Assembly (NCBI GenBank): GCA_913040765.1
Contig: CAJWIA010000008.1
Location: 1-17,320, forward strand
DNA from: an uncultured Anaerolineales bacterium
GTDB lineage: Bacteria; Chloroflexota; Anaerolineae; Anaerolineales; UBA11657
DNA: 17,320 bases
Reading direction: 5' to 3'
Part shown: positions 8,416-14,505 of the stretch, piece by piece
How the letters are laid out: every line of letters starts with the position of its first letter
Position numbering within the stretch: position 1 is the first letter of the stretch
Translations under genes and position numbers: made by a program
The notes under the pieces: model-generated
Told to the model about the DNA's origin: nothing
Seen by the model: only the letters and a program-made list of their open reading frames with translations
Database searches by the model: none

Positions 8416-8909
8416 TGGTACAGGACACTACAAACAATAGTAGATTGATAAAACTTACAGTCAATGGGGTTTTATATGAGAGAAAGGTTGAACCCCGAGT
8501 CACTCTGGTTGACTTTATACGTGGCGAACTAGGTATTACTGGTACCCATGTAGGCTGTGAGCATGGAGTATGTGGAGCTTGTACTGTCATATTTGATGGT
8601 CAACCAATACGATCTTGTATTATGTTAGCCGTACAAGCCGACTCGCATTCAGTTCAAACTGTGGAGAGCATGTCGTCTGGCGAGCAGTTGCATCCAATCC
8701 AGCAAGCCTTCTGGGAGAACTTTGGTTTGCAGTGTGGTTTTTGTACACCAGGTTTTCTGCTAACAGTACAGGACTTGTTATCGCGCAACCCTGATCCAAC
8801 CGATACAGAAATTCGTGAGGAGTTGTCAGGAAACATATGTAGATGCACCGGATACCAATCCATCATAGCTGCCGTTAAACAGGCTGCGATTTATATGCGT
8901 CAAGAATAA
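8412..8909 (+). CDS. Molybdenum hydroxylase 2Fe-2S small subunit
   Basis: A 165-residue CoxS/XdhC-type iron-sulfur subunit carrying two 2Fe-2S clusters between the Mo site and FAD. The plant-ferredoxin-like N-terminal cluster has Cys49, Cys54, Cys57 and Cys69 (GCEHGVCGACTV, then RSC), and the helical C-terminal cluster has Cys108, Cys111, Cys143 and Cys145 (CGFCTPG and ICRCTGY). All eight ligands are present. It overlaps the FAD subunit by four bases and ends the operon; the next gene is convergent. The small-medium order at the 3' end, behind two large subunits, differs from the common M-S-L and S-M-L orders. Confidence 0.95.
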   Translation: MMVQDTTNNSRLIKLTVNGVLYERKVEPRVTLVDFIRGELGITGTHVGCEHGVCGACTVIFDGQPIRSCIMLAVQADSHSVQTVESMSSGEQLHPIQQAFWENFGLQCGFCTPGFLLTVQDLLSRNPDPTDTEIREELSGNICRCTGYQSIIAAVKQAAIYMRQE

Positions 8910-8955
8910 TTAAGTTCCTAAATGGTAGTATAGAGAAATCACTAGCTCTGTTAGC

Positions 8956-9666
8956 CTAACTCAAAGCTTTGACAACTTCAACGCCATTCAGCATCATCGA
9001 ATACAGGAAAATATGGTGGAGCAAATCACCATCATGTGGGACAGCACCAAACTCTTGTGCATCAGCTACAGACATGTCATAGGTAGCCACACAATTGGCT
9101 GGCAATACTACTCGCTGCTGGATGTTTCGAGCATTACCACGCAAATGTATGCCCATGGCTAATTGATACGTACAAAGATCTGTGCAGTCGCCAACCACTA
9201 TAAATGTTGTCACATCTGGATGACTATCAAGCCATGTGCCAAACTCGGTATCGATAGTAGCGCTAATTGAGTTTTTTTGTATAACAACCATATCACTATA
9301 AAATTCCAACTCCTGAAACTCCGGGACTGATTCCACCTCTTCAGTACCACGCACACAATGAGGAGGATAGGAACCAAATTCTATATCATCAGCTTCATGG
9401 TTGTCTTGTGCCAGTATTATATTTTCTACTCCCATAGCCTGACCCTGTTTGAAGATATCCACAATGGGACTAATAATAGCCTGGACACGAGGGCTTGCTA
9501 GCGCACCTTCGTAACAAAATCCATTTATTACATCGACTGAAACTATAGCAGTAGACGACGGGTCATGAATTACATCCTTCAATAATAATTCCGGGAGGTT
9601 TGCTTCCCATGACAAAACGTACTCCAAAAAAGGTTTGCTATTATTTATTAACGTGTCGACATTCAT
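8956..9666 (-). CDS. Nicotinamidase-like cysteine hydrolase (isochorismatase fold)
   Basis: A 236-residue cysteine hydrolase. The catalytic triad is visible as Asp45 (VSVDVINGF), Lys131 (IQKNSIS) and Cys165 (GDCTDLCTYQ). Unlike plain isochorismatases it also has nicotinamidase-type metal ligands: Asp88 and His90 in QDNH, and His103 in PPHCVRGT. It probably hydrolyses an amide (nicotinamide to nicotinate, or a ring-opened amide such as maleamate) in the cytoplasm. GGAG stands about eight bases before its start at 9666. It lies 90 bases downstream of the EamA gene on the same strand and converges on the Mo-hydroxylase operon. A role in NAD salvage or in N-heterocycle breakdown together with the Mo hydroxylase would both fit. 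The stretch before the hydrolase domain (about 38 residues) is longer than usual. Confidence 0.88.
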   Translation of the reverse strand: MNVDTLINNSKPFLEYVLSWEANLPELLLKDVIHDPSSTAIVSVDVINGFCYEGALASPRVQAIISPIVDIFKQGQAMGVENIILAQDNHEADDIEFGSYPPHCVRGTEEVESVPEFQELEFYSDMVVIQKNSISATIDTEFGTWLDSHPDVTTFIVVGDCTDLCTYQLAMGIHLRGNARNIQQRVVLPANCVATYDMSVADAQEFGAVPHDGDLLHHIFLYSMMLNGVEVVKALS

Positions 9667-9756
9667 TGTCTTTTCTCCAATGATTTGTTTAGTGTTTGTA
9701 TTTTAACATGGCAGCACCTATAAATCCCAGCCACATTTTATGAAACATCAGAAATA

Positions 9757-10173
9757 TTAGCGTGATAAAAATAGTATAGCAACTATGGCCAGGCCGGATC
9801 CAATAAGCTTAGTGGAAGTAATGGGCTCCTTCAATAATATGTATGCCAATAACACAGCTACAACGAAACCTAAGCTTGTAATTGGAGACACAATGCTCGC
9901 TTCTCCGCCAACATTAAATGCACTCATAGTAGCAAATATTGCAAAACCTGCACTCAAGCCTGCCATAGATGCTACTCCGGCCATCCTCGGAGCCAACACA
10001 AACGACTGATTCTGGAAAAAATGTATGGCTATAGCTACAATGAGCACTACTAAAGTCTCGACCACCATAAAACTCGCTGGATAGACTTTATTAATACCGG
10101 CCACTTTCCAAAAAAAGTTAGACAACCCAAAACCCACTAGACCTCCTAAAGCCAAGACAATTGGTAAGCTCAT
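9757..10173 (-). CDS. Single-domain EamA/DMT-type membrane protein
   Basis: 138 residues with five hydrophobic segments (about 3-21, 31-50, 62-83, 90-111 and 118-136), matching one EamA unit of the drug/metabolite transporter superfamily. Typical exporters have two such units (about 300 aa); this half-size form would have to pair with itself. The helix-4/5 loop LLKEPIT is the usual EamA signature (LLGEpit type). AGAGGT at 10182-10187 (read on the - strand) is eight bases from the start. It is the first gene of the - strand pair with the nicotinamidase-like hydrolase, and so may move a substrate or product of that enzyme. The direction of transport cannot be told. Confidence 0.75.
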   Translation of the reverse strand: MSLPIVLALGGLVGFGLSNFFWKVAGINKVYPASFMVVETLVVLIVAIAIHFFQNQSFVLAPRMAGVASMAGLSAGFAIFATMSAFNVGGEASIVSPITSLGFVVAVLLAYILLKEPITSTKLIGSGLAIVAILFLSR

Positions 10174-10211
10174 GTTTTTTTACCTCTGAATTAATACCAC
10201 CTAAATATTTA

Positions 10212-10232
10212 TCATGTTTGGTCTAAACATCA
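10212..10232. promoter_or_regulatory. Operator-like inverted repeat
   Basis: The arms ATGTTT (10214-10219) and AAACAT (10225-10230) are perfect and separated by five bases (GGTCT). The repeat extends outward with one mismatch. It falls in the leader of the - strand transcript, about 40 bases before the EamA start. The size suits a dimeric repressor such as a GntR or LacI type, but no regulator gene is in the window. Confidence 0.35.
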
Positions 10233-10330
10233 TTGAGTGTTTCTAGTAGTTCCACTCCAGTTTTTGACCACTTACAACCATGACTTGCGTATTTATGGTG
10301 TCACATCTAATAAATAATAAACCCATTACA

Positions 10331-10359
10331 ATTATAGCAATTGCATTTGAGCATGTCAT
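10331..10359 (-). promoter_or_regulatory. - strand promoter for the EamA/nicotinamidase-like pair
   Basis: Read on the - strand: -35 ATGACA (10359-10354), a 17-base spacer, then an extended -10 TGC-TATAAT ending at 10331. The -10 is a consensus match and the -35 matches five of six. It shares its DNA with the divergent + strand promoter. Confidence 0.5.
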
Positions 10360-10368
10360 GGCTATAAT
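10341..10368 (+). promoter_or_regulatory. + strand promoter for the nucleoside operon
   Basis: TTGCAT at 10341-10346, a 16-base spacer and a consensus TATAAT at 10363-10368, about 78 bases before the adenosine deaminase start. The -10 is one arm of the inverted repeat whose other arm is the - strand -10. Confidence 0.5.
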
Positions 10369-10372
10369 ACCC

Positions 10373-10382
10373 TTGCTATTAT
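10373..10382 (+). promoter_or_regulatory. Second extended -10 box before the nucleoside operon
   Basis: TTGCTATTAT has the TGC-TATTAT form, again matching the TTGCTAT box at 2797 and on the - strand at 10340-10331. A further TATACT lies at 10384-10389. It could be an alternative start site for the adenosine deaminase transcript. Confidence 0.3.
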
Positions 10383-10446
10383 ATATACTGTAACAATCTA
10401 CAACAATTAATACTATGCATGATTCAGTGAACTAGGAGCAAGTTTT

Positions 10447-11487
10447 ATGTCTACAAAACAACTGTTTCTCGCGCCTACAGCAGCACCCACAATAGCTAAC
10501 CTGCCCAAATGTAATATTCACACACATCTTGAAGGGTCAGTGCGGCCTAGTACCTTTATGGAGCTAGCGGTTGAACATGGGATTGAACGGAAACCATCGT
10601 TAGATGTGGTTTCACGAGCCATGCAAGTAACCGGCGCCGAAGAAAGCCTAGTAGATTATTTGGACAAGATTAGTTATGGTTACCAAGTGTTCCTAGACAA
10701 AAAGTCTGTACAACGTATTGCGTATGAGGCTGCAGAAGATGCAGCCTTGGATGGGGTTATTTATCTCGAATTGCGGGCAGGGCCGGTCACCCATAGCCAT
10801 ACAGATTTTCCCGTAGGGCAAGTGATAGAAAGTATTCTTCTTGGATTACACCAAGCAGAAGATAAATACAATATGGTCTGTCGATTAATAGTATCTGCTC
10901 TTAGAAATCATGACCCAAAAGAGAATATCAAGCTAGCACATACCGCGATAGAGTTTAAGCATGATGGTGTAGTTGGTTTCGACTTAGCCGGAGATGAAGC
11001 AGGATACTTAGCTCAACCTCACGCTGAAGCATTTAGTATTGCAAGAAGTAATGGTTTGGGAATTACAGTACATGCAGGAGAAGCGGGGGGAACAGACAAC
11101 ATACTGTATGCGGTTGAGAAACTAAAAGCCACTAGGATAGGGCATGGGATTAGAGCTATAGAATCCCGGGATTTAGTAAACTTACTCAGTCAACGTCAAA
11201 TCCTACTTGAGCTGTGTCCAACAAGCAATGTCCACACAAACACTGTTGATAATATAAAGAACCATCCTGTATCGAAATTCTACAATGAAGGGATTCCAAT
11301 CTCAATAGGAGACGATGATCCCATAACGTCTAGAACTAGTGTTTCTAGTGAATTAACGCTATTACAGAACAATTTTGGCTTCGGAATAAAGAAAATCAAG
11401 GCCATTCAACAAATGAGTATCGAGTCCGCTTTCATTACAGACCAAACACTTAAGAGCAAACTGTTACAAATAGTATCTGCTCCATAA
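10447..11487 (+). CDS. Adenosine deaminase family protein
   Basis: A 346-residue TIM-barrel amidohydrolase of the adenosine/AMP deaminase family, removing the 6-amino group of adenosine (or a close analogue) to give inosine. Metal and catalytic residues are all present: His25 and His27 in NIHTHLEGS, His209 and Glu212 in VHAGEAGG, His233 in RIGHG, CPTSN (257-261), and the acidic pair in SIGDDDP (about 289-291). The last motif is usually N-T/S-D-D-P; here Gly and Asp precede, a mild departure. AGGAG at 10434-10438 is eight bases from ATG 10447. It leads the + strand nucleoside operon. Adenine deaminase and aminofutalosine deaminase belong to the same family and cannot be ruled out, but the deaminase and phosphorylase neighbours favour a nucleoside substrate. 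Confidence 0.9.
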   Translation: MSTKQLFLAPTAAPTIANLPKCNIHTHLEGSVRPSTFMELAVEHGIERKPSLDVVSRAMQVTGAEESLVDYLDKISYGYQVFLDKKSVQRIAYEAAEDAALDGVIYLELRAGPVTHSHTDFPVGQVIESILLGLHQAEDKYNMVCRLIVSALRNHDPKENIKLAHTAIEFKHDGVVGFDLAGDEAGYLAQPHAEAFSIARSNGLGITVHAGEAGGTDNILYAVEKLKATRIGHGIRAIESRDLVNLLSQRQILLELCPTSNVHTNTVDNIKNHPVSKFYNEGIPISIGDDDPITSRTSVSSELTLLQNNFGFGIKKIKAIQQMSIESAFITDQTLKSKLLQIVSAP

Positions 11488-11521
11488 CAAAATAGATTTT
11501 AGCCAACCTGAGGTAATGCAT

Positions 11522-12739
11522 ATGAAGCCTGAAACTAGAGATAAATTGGCGTTTGATAGCAAAGCAGTCTATTACAACCCAGACCCCAGTACAAAGTCCA
11601 TTAATGCTCCCCTATATCTTTCTAACAATTTTCAGTATGACGAAGAAATATACCAAAACATAGTTGAAGGAGCTCGGATCACAGAAAACATCTACGGTAG
11701 ATGCGGCAATCCAAATGAAACACTACTGCAAGAGCAGGTAGCCATGCTTGAAAACGCAGATGGTTGTCTTGCTCTGGGATCAGGAATGGCAGCCGTTGCA
11801 ACAACTTGCTTAGCTTTACTTCGTCCTGGTGACCATATCGTATCTGATTGGACCACCTATAGCTCTACGCACGAAATGTTTGATCATAGGCTCACAGACT
11901 TCGGGATTGAAACTACGTTTGTGGACTGTAACGACATAGAGGCAGTAAAGGCAGCAATAACAGAGAAGACCAAAATTATATATTTCGAAACAATAGCTAA
12001 TCCAAACATGAGGGTAACAGCAATACCTCCTCTAGTAAAATTGGCTCGCGATAATAATCTGCTTGTAATATGTGATAACACATTTGCTAGTCCGTATGTG
12101 ATGCGCCCACTTGATTGGGGAGTTGACATTGTAGTAGAAAGTGCAACCAAATTCATGGGAGGACACAACGATGTCTTAGGAGGCATCATAGCTATTAAAA
12201 AAACTAACCTGCCAGATGATTTTTTACATGATTTACGCTGGGGCACACATGTAAAACTAGGTGGAGTTCTCTCACCGTTCAATGCGTGGATGCTTCTACG
12301 TGGACTTCAAACCTTACCCGTAAGATTGGAACGACAATGTAAAACAGCCATGAAGCTAGCGCTTTACCTTGAAAATCATCCAGCAGTCCAAAAAGTACAT
12401 TACCCTGGCTTAGTTTCCCATCCTAATCACGAAATAGCAAAAACGCAAATGCCTAACTATGGTGCTATGCTTACTTTTGAGGTTGCAGATGGTCAATCAG
12501 CTATTGAAGTGTGTGACAGTCTGGAGTTGTGCGCATTTGCGGCAAGTTTAGGCAGCGTCAGAACAATTACACAAATACCTGCTACCATGGCCTTTCTAGA
12601 CATACCAAAAATTGAAAGAGAAAAAATGAATATTCAGGATGGCATGGTCCGCGTATCAGTGGGATTAGAAGACCCACATGATGTTATCAACGATATTGAC
12701 CAGGCACTAAATCAAATAACAATTCACAAACAGGGTTAA
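11522..12739 (+). CDS. Cys/Met-metabolism PLP-dependent enzyme (cystathionine gamma-synthase/lyase or methionine gamma-lyase type)
   Basis: About 405 residues of fold-type I PLP enzyme. Numbered from ATG 11522: the phosphate-contacting Y-G-R (58-60), ALGSGMAA (84-91), the PLP-nitrogen Asp185 in CDNTFASP, and the Schiff-base Lys210 in ESATKFMGGHND. ATG 11516 precedes it by two codons, but GAGGT at 11510-11514 is only two bases from that ATG and about eight from 11522, so I use 11522. These enzymes swap or eliminate the gamma substituent of homocysteine- or methionine-type amino acids. The loop after Tyr113 reads Y-S-S, so Ser115 stands where methionine gamma-lyase has its key Cys; classical methionine gamma-lyase is therefore less likely. 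Its role in a nucleoside cluster is unclear; recycling of S-adenosyl compounds is one idea. Confidence 0.85.
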   Translation: MKPETRDKLAFDSKAVYYNPDPSTKSINAPLYLSNNFQYDEEIYQNIVEGARITENIYGRCGNPNETLLQEQVAMLENADGCLALGSGMAAVATTCLALLRPGDHIVSDWTTYSSTHEMFDHRLTDFGIETTFVDCNDIEAVKAAITEKTKIIYFETIANPNMRVTAIPPLVKLARDNNLLVICDNTFASPYVMRPLDWGVDIVVESATKFMGGHNDVLGGIIAIKKTNLPDDFLHDLRWGTHVKLGGVLSPFNAWMLLRGLQTLPVRLERQCKTAMKLALYLENHPAVQKVHYPGLVSHPNHEIAKTQMPNYGAMLTFEVADGQSAIEVCDSLELCAFAASLGSVRTITQIPATMAFLDIPKIEREKMNIQDGMVRVSVGLEDPHDVINDIDQALNQITIHKQG

Positions 12740-12795
12740 ACTACGGATTCTTTTGTTCATAAAATGTATAATCATATTATAGGGAATAAAAATAC

Positions 12796-13725
12796 GTGAA
12801 AACTATATCTTCAGAAAAACTAAACTCTGACCAACACAGTCTCATTGAGGCTGCCATAGCTGCGACTGACACCGCATATGTACCCTATTCAGGATACCAT
12901 GTTGGCGCTGCTGTCCTTACACGCAGCGGATCGGTCTTTGCTGCATCTAACGTAGAAAATGTTGCTTACGGACCAACAATATGTGGTGAGAGAATGGCTA
13001 TAGGCAAAGCAAACGCGTCCGGAGCACGTGATATTGTAGCAATAGCAATTAGCTCACGATCTGACAAATTTGAAAAAACAGAGATTGCTTGTGGCCCTTG
13101 CGGTAGTTGTCGTCAGGTAATTTATGAAATGGCGCAAGTATCCGGATGCGATATCGAGGTTATCGGCTCGACCATCGATAAAAGCCATATTGCTGTATCT
13201 ACCATTGAACAATTACTGCCATTGCGTAAAAAAACATATACATCTGTAGATCTTATGTCTTCAGAAAAACTAAACTCTGACCAACACAGTCTCATTGAGG
13301 CTGCCATAGCTGCGACTGACACCGCATATGTACCCTATTCAGGATACCATGTTGGCGCTGCTGTCCTTACACGCAGCGGATCGGTCTTTGCTGCATCTAA
13401 CGTAGAAAACGCTGCTTACGGATCAACAATATGTGCTGAACAAATGGCTATAGGCAAGGCAAATGCATCCGGAGCACGTGATATTGTAGCAATAGCAATT
13501 AGCTCACGATCTGATAACCACGAGAAAAATGAGATTACCGCAGACCCATGTGGTACTTGTCGCCAGGCGATTTATGAAATGGCGCAAGTATCTGGATGTA
13601 ACATTGAAGTGATTATGTCTGACAAGAACAAGCACAACATTGTTATTAAGTCCATTGAGCAATTGTTACCTTATGCTTTTGGCCCTTCTCAACTACATAT
13701 TGATGTTGTCAAAGGCAACCTGTAA
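12796..13725 (+). CDS. Double-domain cytidine deaminase (tandem fusion)
   Basis: 309 residues built from two complete tetrameric-type cytidine deaminase domains, 1-153 and 154-309. Each keeps the zinc and catalytic residues: Cys63, Glu65, Cys102 and Cys105 in the first; Cys213, Glu215, Cys252 and Cys255 in the second. The reaction is cytidine or deoxycytidine to uridine or deoxyuridine. Domain 1 reads CGER at the zinc site; domain 2 reads CAEQ, replacing the Arg that tempers the zinc thiolates in Bacillus-type enzymes. Domain 1 ends LLPLRKK and lacks the conserved C-terminal Phe segment, kept in domain 2 as LLPYAFGPSQL. The frame is open throughout; no SD precedes the internal ATG at 13255. 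The GTG start is forced by a TAA at 12787. E. coli Cdd is also two-domain, but its second domain is dead and old; this fusion is recent. Confidence 0.9.
   Translation: MKTISSEKLNSDQHSLIEAAIAATDTAYVPYSGYHVGAAVLTRSGSVFAASNVENVAYGPTICGERMAIGKANASGARDIVAIAISSRSDKFEKTEIACGPCGSCRQVIYEMAQVSGCDIEVIGSTIDKSHIAVSTIEQLLPLRKKTYTSVDLMSSEKLNSDQHSLIEAAIAATDTAYVPYSGYHVGAAVLTRSGSVFAASNVENAAYGSTICAEQMAIGKANASGARDIVAIAISSRSDNHEKNEITADPCGTCRQAIYEMAQVSGCNIEVIMSDKNKHNIVIKSIEQLLPYAFGPSQLHIDVVKGNL
12808..12959 (+). repeat. Direct repeat, copy 1 (152 bases, cytidine deaminase domain 1)
   Basis: Base-for-base identical to 13258-13409 at an offset of 450, by line-by-line reading. Downstream the copies diverge but stay co-linear at the same offset, with further identical tracts at 13018-13064 and 13120-13142. 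Confidence 0.97.
13258..13409 (+). repeat. Direct repeat, copy 2 (152 bases, cytidine deaminase domain 2)
   Basis: Identical partner of 12808-12959. The first mismatch is base 13410 (C, against T at 12960). Identity begins right after the internal ATG at 13255. A further identical tract lies at 13468-13514. Confidence 0.97.
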
Positions 13726-13762
13726 GCTTTAGCATTACAAATGCTCTATATAGGTTAAGATA

Positions 13763-14503
13763 ATGGGTTCCGATTCCAACATTAATATGTCAAAACTATA
13801 TCATATTGGATGTCGTCGCGGTGAAGTCGGACGCTACGTGCTATTACCTGGAGATCCAGGCCGAGTGCCTATGATAGCAAGTCTTCTTGATGACGCTAAA
13901 GAAATTTCACACAATCGTGAGTATCTTACTTATACAGGCACGTTGCTAGGCGAAAAAGTGTCGGTTACATCAACCGGGATGGGTTGTCCTTCTACAGCAA
14001 TTGCTGTAGAAGAATTAGCAATTGCTGGTGCAGATACTTTCATTAGAGTTGGCACATCCGGTCCAATGCAAGATTTCATAGAAGCTGGCGACCTGTTAAT
14101 TGCATGGGGAGCAATTCGTGATGAATACACTTCCAAACAATATGTTCCACCAGAGTATCCAGCAGTAGCTGATTTGGAAGTAACCTTAGCGCTTAGACAG
14201 GCTGCCCGTGATCGTGGTGTACGCCATCATGTTGGACTTACTCAATCAAAAGATTCTTTCTATGGACAACACGAACCAGACAGAATGCCTGTTTCTAGAC
14301 AACTTCAAGACCGATGGAAAGCATGGATAGCAGGAGGTACACTCTGTTCAGAAATGGAGGCTTCTACTATTTTTGTGGTAACTCGAATGCTAAACTGTCG
14401 ATCAGGGGGTATTATGACGTCTGGCATTGATTTAACACATCTGTTGGTAACAGCTGTAGATGGATTAAAGATATTAATTGAGCAAGATATTGCGCGGAGG
14501 TAA
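13763..14503 (+). CDS. Uridine phosphorylase-like protein 1 (PNP/UDP family)
   Basis: A 246-residue nucleoside phosphorylase of the hexameric PNP/UDP family. Seen: phosphate-binding GDPGR (30-34), Arg95 in FIRVGTSG, the base-binding segment KDSFYGQHEPDR (163-174) that corresponds to the TFYPGQ region of E. coli uridine phosphorylase, and the ribose-binding EMEA (197-200). The reaction is uridine plus phosphate to uracil plus ribose-1-phosphate. Compared with the paralog at 15270 it differs at otherwise conserved places: GMGCPST instead of GIGGPST (Cys75), RDEY instead of RDEG, and MTSGID with a short deletion instead of MVAGGSHDG. It may prefer another base. A -10-like TATATA sits at 13747-13752, ten bases before the ATG; an inner Met is at residue 9. 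It is followed two bases later by the TenA-like gene. Confidence 0.85.
   Translation: MGSDSNINMSKLYHIGCRRGEVGRYVLLPGDPGRVPMIASLLDDAKEISHNREYLTYTGTLLGEKVSVTSTGMGCPSTAIAVEELAIAGADTFIRVGTSGPMQDFIEAGDLLIAWGAIRDEYTSKQYVPPEYPAVADLEVTLALRQAARDRGVRHHVGLTQSKDSFYGQHEPDRMPVSRQLQDRWKAWIAGGTLCSEMEASTIFVVTRMLNCRSGGIMTSGIDLTHLLVTAVDGLKILIEQDIARR
14494..14500 (+). promoter_or_regulatory. Shine-Dalgarno site deciding the TTG start of TenA-like 1
   Basis: GCGGAGG ends five bases before TTG 14506 and overlaps the last codons of the phosphorylase gene. It supports the TTG start and translation coupled to the upstream gene. Confidence 0.6.
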
Positions 14504-14505
14504 TT

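Larger units (their letters stand above)
10174..10446. other. Divergent intergenic control region
   Basis: 273 bases without a credible ORF between the - strand EamA gene and the + strand adenosine deaminase gene. It holds back-to-back promoters around a perfect 8-base inverted repeat (10331-10338 and 10361-10368), an operator-like inverted repeat nearer the - strand gene (10212-10232), another TTGCTAT box at 10373-10382, and SD sites for both flanking genes. It is AT-rich. Confidence 0.6.

Noticed and set aside
8910..8975. Possible bidirectional terminator between the converging 2Fe-2S and nicotinamidase-like genes, including palindrome TCAAAGCTTTGA
   Set aside because: The palindrome lies in the coding end of the - strand gene and no T-run follows on either strand; I see no rho-independent terminator.
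9785..10009. 74-residue + strand frame opposite the EamA gene
   Set aside because: It is antisense to a clear membrane protein, has no SD or family resemblance, and its composition follows from the opposite strand.
12796..13254. Cytidine deaminase as two separate genes, with a second start at ATG 13255
   Set aside because: The frame is continuous with no stop between the domains and no SD before 13255, so a fusion is the simpler reading.
13731..13745. Hairpin AGCATT-ACA-AATGCT between cytidine deaminase and phosphorylase 1
   Set aside because: Only six A/T-rich pairs with no U-tract after it, so it is not a convincing terminator. Its place before TATATA could matter, but the evidence is weak.
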